This document shows positions 8,519-16,422 of a DNA stretch of 64,000 nt, in pieces. The notes under the pieces are model-generated. The model did no database searches and had not been told where the DNA came from. It was given only the letters and a program-made list of their open reading frames with translations. Source of the DNA: Actinomyces lilanjuaniae (GTDB taxonomy: Bacteria > Actinomycetota > Actinomycetes > Actinomycetales > Actinomycetaceae); NCBI RefSeq assembly GCF_003606385.1, contig NZ_CP032514.1, forward strand, positions 682,001-746,000, read 5' to 3'. A program made the position numbers and the translations under genes. Each line of letters begins with the position of its first letter. The stretch's first letter is position 1.

Positions 8519-9514
8519 ATGTCGTACGCACAAGCCGTGGCGCACGGCTCAGTCCAGTCGGCCGCGCCTCGCTGGGGAAGGCTGGCCGAGGCTCTCAAGA
8601 GCACCGGGGGGGCGGTGATAGGGCTTGTCGTCCTTGTCGTCGTCCTGTCCCTGGTCGCCCCCGGCTTTGCCACCTCGCGCAACCTTGTCAATATTATCGA
8701 CCAGGTGACGACCCTAGGTATTGTCGCTATCGGTGGGACCGCTATTATTATCACCGGCGGTATCGACCTGTCGGTGGGGTCGGTCATGGCACTAGCGACG
8801 ATGGTGCTGGGCTGGTTGTCTCACGACGGCGGCTGGCCCATGTGGGCGGCTATGGTCGCTGCGGCGCTTGTCGGTACCGCGTGCGGCGCCGTCAACGGCG
8901 TAGCAGTGACGATCGCCAAGCTGCCGCCCTTTATCGCGACGCTGGCCATGATGTCTGTTGCGCGCGGCCTGGCCAACCTCATCACGGACGGCCAGCAGAT
9001 CGTGGGCTACCCCGACTGGTTCTTCAGCCTCTCCTCCCAGAGGTACCTGGAGTTCTTCTCGGTCACGGCCGTGACGCTGGTCGTCATCGCTGTCGTGTCC
9101 GCAGTGTGGTTGCGGTCGCGGCCCTCGGGGCGGGCGCTGTACGCGATCGGGGGAGGTGAGGAGGTCGCCCGGCTGGCTGGTATCCAGGTCAGGCGGGTCG
9201 TGACGGCTACCTACGCCATTGCGGGAGCCCTGGCCGGGGTGGCAGGGATCATCCTCGCTACAAGGCTCGACTCCTCGCAGCCCAGCGCAGGGACAGGGCT
9301 TGAGCTCGATGTGATCGCGGCCGTCGTCATCGGCGGAGCGAGCCTGACCGGTGGGGTGGGGAGCATATCGGGGACCGTCGTCGGCGTGCTCATTATCGGC
9401 ATCCTTCGAAACGGTCTCAACCTTCTTGGGGTGTCGCCGTTCATTCAGGCCATTCTCATCGGCCTGGTTATTGCCGTTGCGGTGATGGGTGACGTCCTCA
9501 GACGCAGGAACTAG
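8519..9514 (+). CDS. Sugar ABC transporter permease (RbsC-like)
   Basis: Second ribose-type permease in the window, 331 aa, with about 9-10 membrane segments. It carries the family motifs [15 protein letters not shown] and [18 protein letters not shown] 8519 is preferred over the in-frame GTG at 8501, which overlaps the GGAGGAG ribosome-binding site. Unlike the permease at 17 it has a short C-terminus and no repeat tail. Downstream are its binding protein and ATPase, so this importer is complete. It differs enough from the first permease to argue for a different substrate rather than a recent duplication. Confidence 0.92.
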   Translation: MSYAQAVAHGSVQSAAPRWGRLAEALKSTGGAVIGLVVLVVVLSLVAPGFATSRNLVNIIDQVTTLGIVAIGGTAIIITGGIDLSVGSVMALATMVLGWLSHDGGWPMWAAMVAAALVGTACGAVNGVAVTIAKLPPFIATLAMMSVARGLANLITDGQQIVGYPDWFFSLSSQRYLEFFSVTAVTLVVIAVVSAVWLRSRPSGRALYAIGGGEEVARLAGIQVRRVVTATYAIAGALAGVAGIILATRLDSSQPSAGTGLELDVIAAVVIGGASLTGGVGSISGTVVGVLIIGILRNGLNLLGVSPFIQAILIGLVIAVAVMGDVLRRRN

Positions 9515-9544
9515 GCGGGACCAGCGGAAGGAAAGGGGTCCTCC

Positions 9545-10489
9545 ATGAGACGTAAAGAATTTATCAGGCTTGTTGGGGCCGGGGTGGCCGTCGCGGCCGT
9601 CGGCCCGCTGGCTGGCTGCCGCTCGAGCCAGTCCTCTGGTGGGAGGAGGATAGGGCTGGCCGTCGCCAACCTCCAGGCCGACTTCTTCAACCGTATACGC
9701 CAGTCTGCGGAGGCAGAGGCTCAGGCCCAGGGCGCGCAGATCATCGTCGCAGACGCAGGAGGCGACGCCGACAAGCAGGTCAGCCAGGTCCAGGACCTCA
9801 TCAGCCAGCAGGTCGAGGCAGTCATCTACATCCCGGCCGGGGCCACCGCAGCGAGCGTACCTGTCCGTAACGCCCGCGCCCAGGACATCCCGGTCGTGAC
9901 GGTTGACCGAAATCCGGACGGAGAGCCCGGAGACACCTTTATCGCCACCGACTCCGTGGCGGCGGCCCAGGTCCTGGGCGAGTGGGTCGTGGAACGTACC
10001 GGAGGTGCCGGGACGCTTGGAGTCATCCAGGGGCAGGTCGGGACCACCCCGGAGAACGACCGGGACGAGGGGTTCAAGAACGGGATCTCCGGCTCCCAGG
10101 TCACTGAGGTCGCGCGTCAGGCCTCCGAGGGCTGGCACCAGGACGAGGGCTTTGACATTGCACAGGACATGCTTCAGGCCCACTCAGAGATCGACGTCAT
10201 CTTTGGCCGCTCTGACGCTCTTGCGCTGGGTGCGGCGCAGGCAGCCCGGGCAGTAGGGCGTGACGACATCCTCATCGTGGGGTTCGACGGCGACGACGCC
10301 GGGCTCCAGGGGGTCAAGGACGGCACGATCGCCGCGACCATGGTCCAGAAGACCATGTACATGGGGCAGCTGGCGGTTCAGTCCGCTCTGCGGCTCATCA
10401 ATGGGGAGACGGTCGAGCCCGAGCAGCTTCAGGAGGGGAGTCTGGCCACGCCTGACAACGTCGACGAGTTCATCGGTGAGCACCCATGA
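9545..10489 (+). CDS. Sugar ABC transporter substrate-binding lipoprotein
   Basis: Binding protein of the second importer, Peripla_BP_4 type, 314 aa. The signal begins MRRKEFIRLVG (Arg-Arg, possibly Tat) and ends at the lipobox LAGC near residue 27, so it should be a membrane-anchored lipoprotein. Ribose-binding-like features include IGLAVANLQADFFNRI at the start of the mature domain, VTVDRNPDG, and DILIVGFDGDDAGLQGVKDG near the C-terminus. The ribosome-binding site AAGGAAAGG precedes ATG 9545. The stop overlaps the ATG of the ATPase gene. The ligand is unknown. Confidence 0.92.
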   Translation: MRRKEFIRLVGAGVAVAAVGPLAGCRSSQSSGGRRIGLAVANLQADFFNRIRQSAEAEAQAQGAQIIVADAGGDADKQVSQVQDLISQQVEAVIYIPAGATAASVPVRNARAQDIPVVTVDRNPDGEPGDTFIATDSVAAAQVLGEWVVERTGGAGTLGVIQGQVGTTPENDRDEGFKNGISGSQVTEVARQASEGWHQDEGFDIAQDMLQAHSEIDVIFGRSDALALGAAQAARAVGRDDILIVGFDGDDAGLQGVKDGTIAATMVQKTMYMGQLAVQSALRLINGETVEPEQLQEGSLATPDNVDEFIGEHP

Positions 10490-12051
10490 GGGGGACAGCG
10501 ACTGGCGTGGCTCACGAGAGCCTGACGGGTGTGGTTGACAGGGACGCTGACAGCGGCGCAGCCGGGAGCGTACCGCTGCTGTCCGTCAGGCAGGTGGGCA
10601 AGCGCTACCCGGGAACAGTAGCGCTGACGGGTATCGACCTGGACGTCCGTGCCGGCGAGGTAGTGGCGCTGCTGGGTGAGAACGGGGCCGGGAAGTCGAC
10701 GCTGGCGAGGATCATTGCAGGCGTCGAGGCCCCGACCAGCGGGACGATGGAGTGGCAGGGGCGTGCCTACGCTCCGACCTCCCCGCTGGACGCCATCCGT
10801 GCCGGTGTAGGCATGATCCACCAGGAGATGCGGCTCCTGCCGGATCTGACGGTGGCTGAGAACGTGTTCGTCGGACGGTGGCCCCGCCTCGCGCGGGGCA
10901 GTGTCGACCAGAGGGCGATGCGAGAGGAGGCGCGTAGGCACCTCGAGCGGCTTGGCTTCTCCAGACCGATGTCCACCCTGGTGCGCGACCTCAGCGTGGC
11001 CGGGCAGCAGCAGGTGGAGATCGCCAAGGCGCTGTCGCAGCGCTCACGGCTCATCATTCTCGACGAGCCCACCGCAGCCCTTGGGGGCGAGGAGACCCAG
11101 GCGCTGTTCACATGTGTCCGCGATCTTCAGGCTGACGGGGTCGCGTTCGTCTACGTCAGTCACAGGCTCGCTGAGATCGCACAGATCGCCACCCGGGTCG
11201 TGGTCCTGCGTGACGGCGCACAGGTGGCCCAGCACGCCAGCGCGCGGGTCCCGCCTGAGGATCTGGTTGCCGAGATGGTGGGAAGAAGGGTCGACAGGCT
11301 GTTCCCGCCTCTGACCACCCCGGGTGAGCGGGTGGTGCTGCGCGCCAGTGGGATCAGCGCCGCCAACGGGTTCGTCAGGGACGTCGACCTTGAGGTGCGC
11401 GAGGGCGAGGTCCTCGGGATCGCAGGTCTTGTGGGGGCGGGCCGTACTGAGCTGGTTCGGGCGGTGGCCGGAGCGGACACGACGGCCAGCGGCACCGTGT
11501 GGGTGGAGGGCAGTCGGCTGCGGCCACGCTCCATCAGGGCAGCGAAGGCCGCGGGTCTCGTCATGGTCCCCGAGGACCGCAGGCGGCAGGGGCTGCTTAC
11601 CGAGGCGTCCGTGCGGGAGAACGTGAGCCTGCCGAACTTTGACAAGGTATGTGGGCCGTCCGGGTGGCTGAGCAGCTCCCGGGCCAAGGCGCTGGCCAAC
11701 GACGTCATATCGCAGATGGGCGTCAAGGGCGACCCCGGCAAGAAGGTCGGACAGCTCTCCGGAGGGAACCAGCAGAAGGTGGTCATCGGAAAGTGGGTCG
11801 CGCGGTCTCCCAAGGTCGTCATCCTTGACGAGCCGACTCGCGGGATCGACGTGGGCGCCCGTGCCTCCGTCTACGAGGTGGTTGACCAGTTGCGGCGTCG
11901 TGGCGTCGCTGTCGTCGTGGTGAGTTCGGACCTGGAGGAGGTGATCGGGCTGTCTCACCGCGTCATGGTGCTCAGCCGGGGGCGGGTCCAGGGAGTCCTG
12001 GACCACGAGGAGGCTGACGGGGAGCGAATTATCTCGATGGCTACCCGTTGA
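10486..12051 (+). CDS. Sugar ABC transporter ATP-binding protein (RbsA-like)
   Basis: Double-domain ATPase of the ribose/galactose importer family, 521 aa. The first domain has Walker A GENGAGKST, a signature-like LSVAGQQQVEIAKAL and Walker B LIILDEPTAAL. The second domain has the degenerate Walker A GLVGAGRTEL characteristic of RbsA-type proteins, a good signature LSGGNQQKVVIGKWV and VILDEPTRGIDVG. It powers import through the 8519 permease and may also energise the first permease, whose own ATPase is not in view. ATG 10486 overlaps the preceding stop. An N-terminal extension of about 30 residues precedes the domain. Confidence 0.94.
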   Translation: MRGTATGVAHESLTGVVDRDADSGAAGSVPLLSVRQVGKRYPGTVALTGIDLDVRAGEVVALLGENGAGKSTLARIIAGVEAPTSGTMEWQGRAYAPTSPLDAIRAGVGMIHQEMRLLPDLTVAENVFVGRWPRLARGSVDQRAMREEARRHLERLGFSRPMSTLVRDLSVAGQQQVEIAKALSQRSRLIILDEPTAALGGEETQALFTCVRDLQADGVAFVYVSHRLAEIAQIATRVVVLRDGAQVAQHASARVPPEDLVAEMVGRRVDRLFPPLTTPGERVVLRASGISAANGFVRDVDLEVREGEVLGIAGLVGAGRTELVRAVAGADTTASGTVWVEGSRLRPRSIRAAKAAGLVMVPEDRRRQGLLTEASVRENVSLPNFDKVCGPSGWLSSSRAKALANDVISQMGVKGDPGKKVGQLSGGNQQKVVIGKWVARSPKVVILDEPTRGIDVGARASVYEVVDQLRRRGVAVVVVSSDLEEVIGLSHRVMVLSRGRVQGVLDHEEADGERIISMATR

Positions 12052-12076
12052 CCAGGCCCGTTGGCTGGTGGCCTGA

Positions 12077-12104
12077 GCGGTACCAGTTCTGCGGTACCAG
12101 TTCT
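12077..12104. repeat. Perfect 14-bp tandem direct repeat
   Basis: GCGGTACCAGTTCT occurs twice head-to-tail (12077-12090, 12091-12104) between the ATPase and the second dehydrogenase. Each copy contains the palindrome GGTACC. It may be a pair of regulator binding sites or a replication-slippage duplication. Confidence 0.6.
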
Positions 12105-12168
12105 ACGGCGGCCGTGCGGGCAGGAGGGAGACGATCGGGGACGAACCAGAACAACCAGGCGAGATCAC

Positions 12169-12182
12169 CGTCACCGGTGACG
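12169..12182. promoter_or_regulatory. 14-bp perfect palindrome, possible operator
   Basis: CGTCACCGGTGACG lies 62 nt before the ATG of the second dehydrogenase, a suitable position for a repressor site. No binding protein can be assigned. Confidence 0.3.
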
Positions 12183-12244
12183 CTTCCGCGCTCATAGGTC
12201 GTGGGGCCTTGGGCAGGAGAAAGGCATGTACGAAGGGAGCTCGT

Positions 12245-13039
12245 ATGAGCGTCAACGACACCAGTACCACTAGCAGCGTCGACGTATTTGACATCTCCGG
12301 CAGGGTCGCTGTCGTCACTGGGGCGGCCTCCGGAATCGGCCAGGCAGTTGCCAGGCACCTGGCCGCCTGCGGGGCCAGGGTGGCCTGCGCCGACCTGCCC
12401 GGCGAGCCCCTGGAGGCCGTCGTCGAGGACATCACTGCGGCAGGCGGTAGCGCCGTCACCGTCCCCTGGGACGTCACCGTGGAGGAGGAGGCCGAGGCCG
12501 CCGTCGCCACCACCCAGGACAGGCTCGGTCCGCTGACCCTGGCCTTCAACGCCGCAGGAATCGCAAACGCCACCCCGGCCCTGGACATGTCACTGTCCCA
12601 GTGGCAGCGCATGTACGACGTCGACTGCACCGGCGTCTTCCTGGCCAGCAGGGCCCAGGGCCGGGCCATGATTGCGGCCGGCGGGGGCTCGATCGTCAAC
12701 GTCGCCTCTATGTCGGGCACGATTGTCAACCGGGGCCTGGTCCAGGTCCACTACAACTCGGCCAAGGCAGCGGTTATCCACCTGTCGAGGTCCCTGGCCA
12801 TGGAGTGGGCACGCCAGGGGGTGCGGGTCAACACCATCAGTCCCGGCTACACCGCCACACCCATGAACACCCGACCCGAGGTGGCCGAGCAGGCTAGGCA
12901 GTTCGCCGAGGACACCCCCCTGGGACGCATGGCCCAGCCGGAGGAGATGACTGGTCCTGCCCACTTTCTCCTGTCCGACGCCGCCAGTTTCCTTACCGGC
13001 CACGACCTTCTCGTCGACGGAGGCTTCACTGCCTGGTGA
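12245..13039 (+). CDS. Short-chain dehydrogenase/reductase (SDR)
   Basis: Second classical SDR of the region, 264 aa. The cofactor motif TGAASGIG is at residues 25-32, NAAG at 102-105, Ser155 in NVASMSG, and Tyr170-x3-Lys174 in HYNSAKAAV. The C-terminal LLVDGGFTAW resembles polyol or hydroxyacid dehydrogenases. ATG 12245 follows a GAAGGGAG ribosome-binding site; the upstream in-frame TTG at 12209 lacks one. A 193-nt gap with repeat elements separates it from the ATPase gene, so it may have its own promoter. Two different SDRs flanking one importer would allow two successive oxidations, or an oxidation and a reduction, of the imported compound. Confidence 0.9.
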   Translation: MSVNDTSTTSSVDVFDISGRVAVVTGAASGIGQAVARHLAACGARVACADLPGEPLEAVVEDITAAGGSAVTVPWDVTVEEEAEAAVATTQDRLGPLTLAFNAAGIANATPALDMSLSQWQRMYDVDCTGVFLASRAQGRAMIAAGGGSIVNVASMSGTIVNRGLVQVHYNSAKAAVIHLSRSLAMEWARQGVRVNTISPGYTATPMNTRPEVAEQARQFAEDTPLGRMAQPEEMTGPAHFLLSDAASFLTGHDLLVDGGFTAW

Positions 13040-13048
13040 CATGACGAC

Positions 13049-13081
13049 GTCTCAGGTACGTACCAGTGGCGTACCTGAGAC
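13049..13081. promoter_or_regulatory. 12-bp inverted repeat after dehydrogenase gene
   Basis: Arms 13049-13060 and 13070-13081 pair perfectly around a 9-nt loop. It begins 10 nt after the dehydrogenase stop and could be its terminator. The left arm and loop also contain the palindrome GGTACGTACC (13055-13064), and GGTACGTAC recurs at 13088-13096. A binding site for the regulator encoded just downstream is therefore an alternative. Confidence 0.5.
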
Positions 13082-13218
13082 ACGCCTGGTACGTACGGGC
13101 GGGTCTGCCAGCCGTGCCTGCAACCGGGTGCTCTGGGGCTGGTGGCTTCACGGGTAGATTGGGAGTGCCCTGGTCCCGTCAACCGGGACAGCCCCTGCCC
13201 CGGAGAGGACACCAGTCG

Positions 13219-14217
13219 GTGAACGACGACAGCCAGCTGCGGCTCATGGCCCGCATCGCGCGCATGTACCACGAGCTCGGTATGAAGCAGACGCAGATCG
13301 CCACCGAGCTGCACGTGTCCCAGCCGCGTGTCTCCCGCCTGCTTAAGCGTGCTGGTGAGGAGGGCATCGTGCGTACTGTCGTCGCGCTGCCCACTGGGAC
13401 CTACACCGAGCTGGAGGAGGCTCTGGAGGAGCGCTACGGCCTGTCGGAGTGCGTCGTCGTCGACGCTGACGACTCTGACCAGGGCGTGACCTCGGCGCTT
13501 GCCACGGCGGGGGCCGCCTACCTGGAGACCACGCTGACCGGCGGGGACACCATCGGACTGTCCTCGTGGTCGGCCACCTGGCTGGCGGCGGTCCAGCAGC
13601 TGGCCCCGTTCCGGCTGCCCGTGGCGGACCGGGTCATCCAGCTGTTCGGAGGGGTCGGGCACCCGCAGGTCCAGGTCAAGGCGACCAGGCTGATCGACCA
13701 GCTGGCCCGGGCCACCGGGGCTCAGGCTGTCTTCTTCCCCTCCCCTGCGGTCCTAGGGACCCCGGAGGCGGCGGCCCAGCTGCGTCAGGACGTGTCGGTG
13801 CGCTCGGTTCTGGACCAGCTCCGCGAGGTGACAGTCTCCCTGGTGGGCATCGGCAGCCTGGAGCCCTCCCCGCTGCTGCGCGAGTCAGGGAACATGACGT
13901 CGGAGGAAGACGACGCCCAGCTACGGGCAGCGGGAGCGGTGGGGGACGTGTGCCTGCGGTTCTTTGACGCGCAGGGGCGGCCCGTGGCCTCCGACTACGA
14001 CGAGCGTCTGGTGGGGGCCGACGCCGAGCAGCTGCGAGCGGTGCCACGTCGCGTGGCGGCGGCGGGAGGGCAGCGCAAGCACGCCGCCGTCAGGGGAGCC
14101 CTGCTGGGCGGCTGGGTGGACGTGCTTATCACCGACGTCGACACCGCCAGGGCGCTGCTCGCTCAGGAGCGGCCCCTCTCAGGAAAGGACGTCTCTGGCG
14201 CCGGTGGTGCTGCCTGA
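13219..14217 (+). CDS. SorC/DeoR-type sugar-binding transcriptional regulator
   Basis: Transcription regulator of the SorC family, 332 aa. An N-terminal helix-turn-helix (ARMYHELGMKQTQIATELHV followed by SQPRVSRLLKRA, residues ~13-45) precedes a C-terminal phosphosugar-binding domain related to glucosamine-6-phosphate isomerase folds, seen in LTGGDTIGLSSWSATWLAA and VIQLFGGVG. The likely start is GTG 13219 after GGAGAGGAC; reading from further upstream would add 51 residues unlike the family. It lies between the second transporter operon and the araD/dha genes. It probably responds to a phosphorylated intermediate and controls some of the surrounding promoters. The inverted repeats at 2547, 7641, 13049 and 15331 are candidate sites. 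Confidence 0.87.
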   Translation: MNDDSQLRLMARIARMYHELGMKQTQIATELHVSQPRVSRLLKRAGEEGIVRTVVALPTGTYTELEEALEERYGLSECVVVDADDSDQGVTSALATAGAAYLETTLTGGDTIGLSSWSATWLAAVQQLAPFRLPVADRVIQLFGGVGHPQVQVKATRLIDQLARATGAQAVFFPSPAVLGTPEAAAQLRQDVSVRSVLDQLREVTVSLVGIGSLEPSPLLRESGNMTSEEDDAQLRAAGAVGDVCLRFFDAQGRPVASDYDERLVGADAEQLRAVPRRVAAAGGQRKHAAVRGALLGGWVDVLITDVDTARALLAQERPLSGKDVSGAGGAA

Positions 14218-14395
14218 GGCCGTGGCGAGTCACGTACCCGGGCGGAGGTGCCTGCCGACAGCAATGACGGGTGCAGGGGGTTGACGATCTTCGTGTCAGC
14301 GGTCACCATCGGAATGTCCACGACACCGGCCTGTTCAAGAGCCCCCGGCCCCGTGCGCACGAGCCTCGTCCTGGACCGGCAGCAAAGGAGCCACC

Positions 14396-15202
14396 ATGTC
14401 GTCTCAGTCATCCCCGTCGCCGTCCCCCTCGTCACCCCCGTCGTCACCGTCCCGGTCGTCTCAGCCGCAGCGGCCCGTCCCCGTGCTGTCCGAGCTGGAC
14501 CCGGCTCTTCGGGAGGCCGTCGCCGCCACCCGGGAGGTTGTCGCCGCTCTTCACGCCGAGCTGCCCCGGTGGGGGCTGGTCGTGTGGACAGCGGGCAACG
14601 TCTCCCAGCGTGTCGTTGTGGACCGTGGCAGCGGCCCGGAGAAGACCGACCTGTTTGTCATCAAGCCCTCCGGTGTGTCCTATGACGAGCTGAGCGCGGA
14701 CACCATGGTGGTGTGCACCTTGGAAGGGGACAAGATTGAGGACGGCACGCCAGCCAGGCTCACGCCCTCCTCGGACACGGCCGCCCACGCCTACGTCTAC
14801 CGGCACATGGACCACGTGGGAGGGGTTGTGCACACCCACTCCACCTACGCCACCGCCTGGGCCGCGCGCCGGGAGCCGATTCCCTGTGTCCTGACGATGA
14901 TGGCTGACGAGTTCGGCGGGGACGTCCCTGTGGGTCCTTTTGCTCTCATCGGTGACGACTCCATCGGCCGGGGCATCGTGGAGACCCTGAGCGGGTCACG
15001 GTCCCCGGCGGTGCTCATGGCCAACCACGGTCCTTTTACGATCGGCAGGGACGCGCGTGCTGCGGTCAAGGCTGCTGTCATGTGCGAGGAGGTCGCCCGC
15101 ACCGTCCACGTCGCCCGTCAGGGCGGGGAGGTCGTGTCTATCGCGGCTGATCAGGTCGAGCGTCTCAACAACCGCTACCAGAACGTCTACGGCCAGCGCT
15201 GA
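14396..15202 (+). CDS. araD: L-ribulose-5-phosphate 4-epimerase-like (class II aldolase family)
   Basis: Zinc-dependent class II aldolase/epimerase family, 268 aa. After a roughly 30-residue Ser/Pro-rich N-terminal tail come the substrate motif GNVSQRV, phosphate-binding IKPSGVSYDEL, the metal ligands in VVHTHSTYATAWAA, DEFGGDVPVGPFALIG, and MANHGPFTIG. The C-terminus RYQNVYGQR is typical of AraD epimerases rather than fuculose-phosphate aldolases. AraD interconverts L-ribulose 5-phosphate and D-xylulose 5-phosphate. The ATG has an AAGGAGCC ribosome-binding site. No arabinose isomerase or ribulokinase homologue is obvious nearby apart from the FGGY kinase at 2624, so an aldolase role on another phosphosugar is possible. 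Confidence 0.82.
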   Translation: MSSQSSPSPSPSSPPSSPSRSSQPQRPVPVLSELDPALREAVAATREVVAALHAELPRWGLVVWTAGNVSQRVVVDRGSGPEKTDLFVIKPSGVSYDELSADTMVVCTLEGDKIEDGTPARLTPSSDTAAHAYVYRHMDHVGGVVHTHSTYATAWAARREPIPCVLTMMADEFGGDVPVGPFALIGDDSIGRGIVETLSGSRSPAVLMANHGPFTIGRDARAAVKAAVMCEEVARTVHVARQGGEVVSIAADQVERLNNRYQNVYGQR

Positions 15203-15330
15203 CTGTGCTGGCGCGCTGGCGGTGCAGTCAGCGCTGCCAGCCGGTGCCCCCGGCTAGGGCACGGTGGCCCAGGCTGTCTCGTGCCAGTCTGGGCCCGTGT
15301 CGTGAACATTTGTGCTTCTGGAGGGTGCCT

Positions 15331-15352
15331 GTTGTGCACCGAAGTGCACAAC
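15331..15352. promoter_or_regulatory. 9-bp perfect inverted repeat upstream of dhaK, likely operator
   Basis: GTTGTGCAC and GTGCACAAC are separated by CGAA. The right arm overlaps the expected -35 position for a -10-like TATGTT at 15371-15376, about 37 nt before the dhaK start. This is the classic layout of a repressor site controlling the dha operon. Confidence 0.55.
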
Positions 15353-15412
15353 TCCCTTGTAGTCCCCGATTATGTTAGGACAGGAGCGGTCGGTCGAGTA
15401 CCGTTCGAGGCT

Positions 15413-16422
15413 ATGAAGAAACTTATCAACGCCACTGACAGCATCGTTACTGACAGTTTGCGCGGCATGGCCGCAGCCCACCCTGAGCAGCTTCGTGTCG
15501 ACCTGGAGAACCGGGTGGTCCTGCGTCGGCACCCTAAGGAGGAGGGCAAGGTCGCTATCGTCTCCGGCGGAGGCAGCGGGCACGAGCCGCTTCACGGCGG
15601 TTTCGTCGGCCCTGGCATGCTTGACGCGGCCTGTGCGGGAGAGATCTTCACATCCCCGGTCCCTGACCAGATTGTCGCCGCTACCAGGCAGGTTGACCGG
15701 GGCGCAGGAGTCCTCCACCTCGTGAAGAACTACACCGGCGACGTCATGAACTTTGAGATGGCTGCCGAGATCGTCGACATGGAGTCTGGGATCAAGGTGG
15801 CCTCCGTGGTTACCAACGACGACGTCGCCGTGGAGGACTCCCTCTATACCGCCGGGCGCCGTGGGGTCGGTGTCACGGTGCTGGTGGAGAAGATCGCTGG
15901 CGCGGCGGCGGAGGAAGGCCGTGCGCTGGACGAGGTGGCTGACATCGCCTCCCGTGTCAACGCGGCAGGACGCTCCATGGGGATGGCGCTGACCTCGTGC
16001 ACCGTACCGGCCAACGGTAAGCCCTCCTTCGACCTTCCTGAGGACGAGATGGAGATCGGTATCGGTATCCACGGTGAGCCGGGACGGCACCGGGAGAAGG
16101 TCGCCCCGCATCCGAGATCGCCGAGCGCCTGGTCTCACCGGTGCTGGCTGAACTACCTGACGCCGCAGGACCTGACGAGGGAGTGATCGCCTTCGTCAAC
16201 GGCATGGGTGGCTCGCCGCTGCTTGAGCTCTACCTCATGTACGGGGAGGTGGCCCAGCGCCTGGAGGACGCCGGTGTACGGGTTGCCCGAAGCCTGGTGG
16301 GCAACTACATCACCAGCCTTGACATGGCGGGCTGCTCACTGACGCTCCTGCGGGCCGACGCCGAGATGCTGCGTCTGTGGGACGCGCCCGTGTCCACCCC
16401 GGGCCTGAGGTGGGAAGCGTGA
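15413..16422 (+). CDS. dhaK: Dihydroxyacetone kinase subunit DhaK, frameshifted
   Basis: Substrate-binding subunit of PEP-dependent dihydroxyacetone kinase. It binds DHA covalently and receives phosphate from DhaL-ADP. His57 (GGGSGHEP), Asp110 (NYTGDVMNF) and His220 (GIGIHGEPG) match the catalytic residues known from E. coli DhaK. The reading frame breaks after [11 protein letters not shown] near 16108. The last ~100 residues ([20 protein letters not shown] onward) continue in the next frame to TGA 16422. One extra G near 16108 restores a 336-aa protein, the normal length. ATG 15413 begins the conserved MKKLIN. The stop overlaps the GTG of the next gene by four bases. The break is probably a sequencing error. 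Confidence 0.88.
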
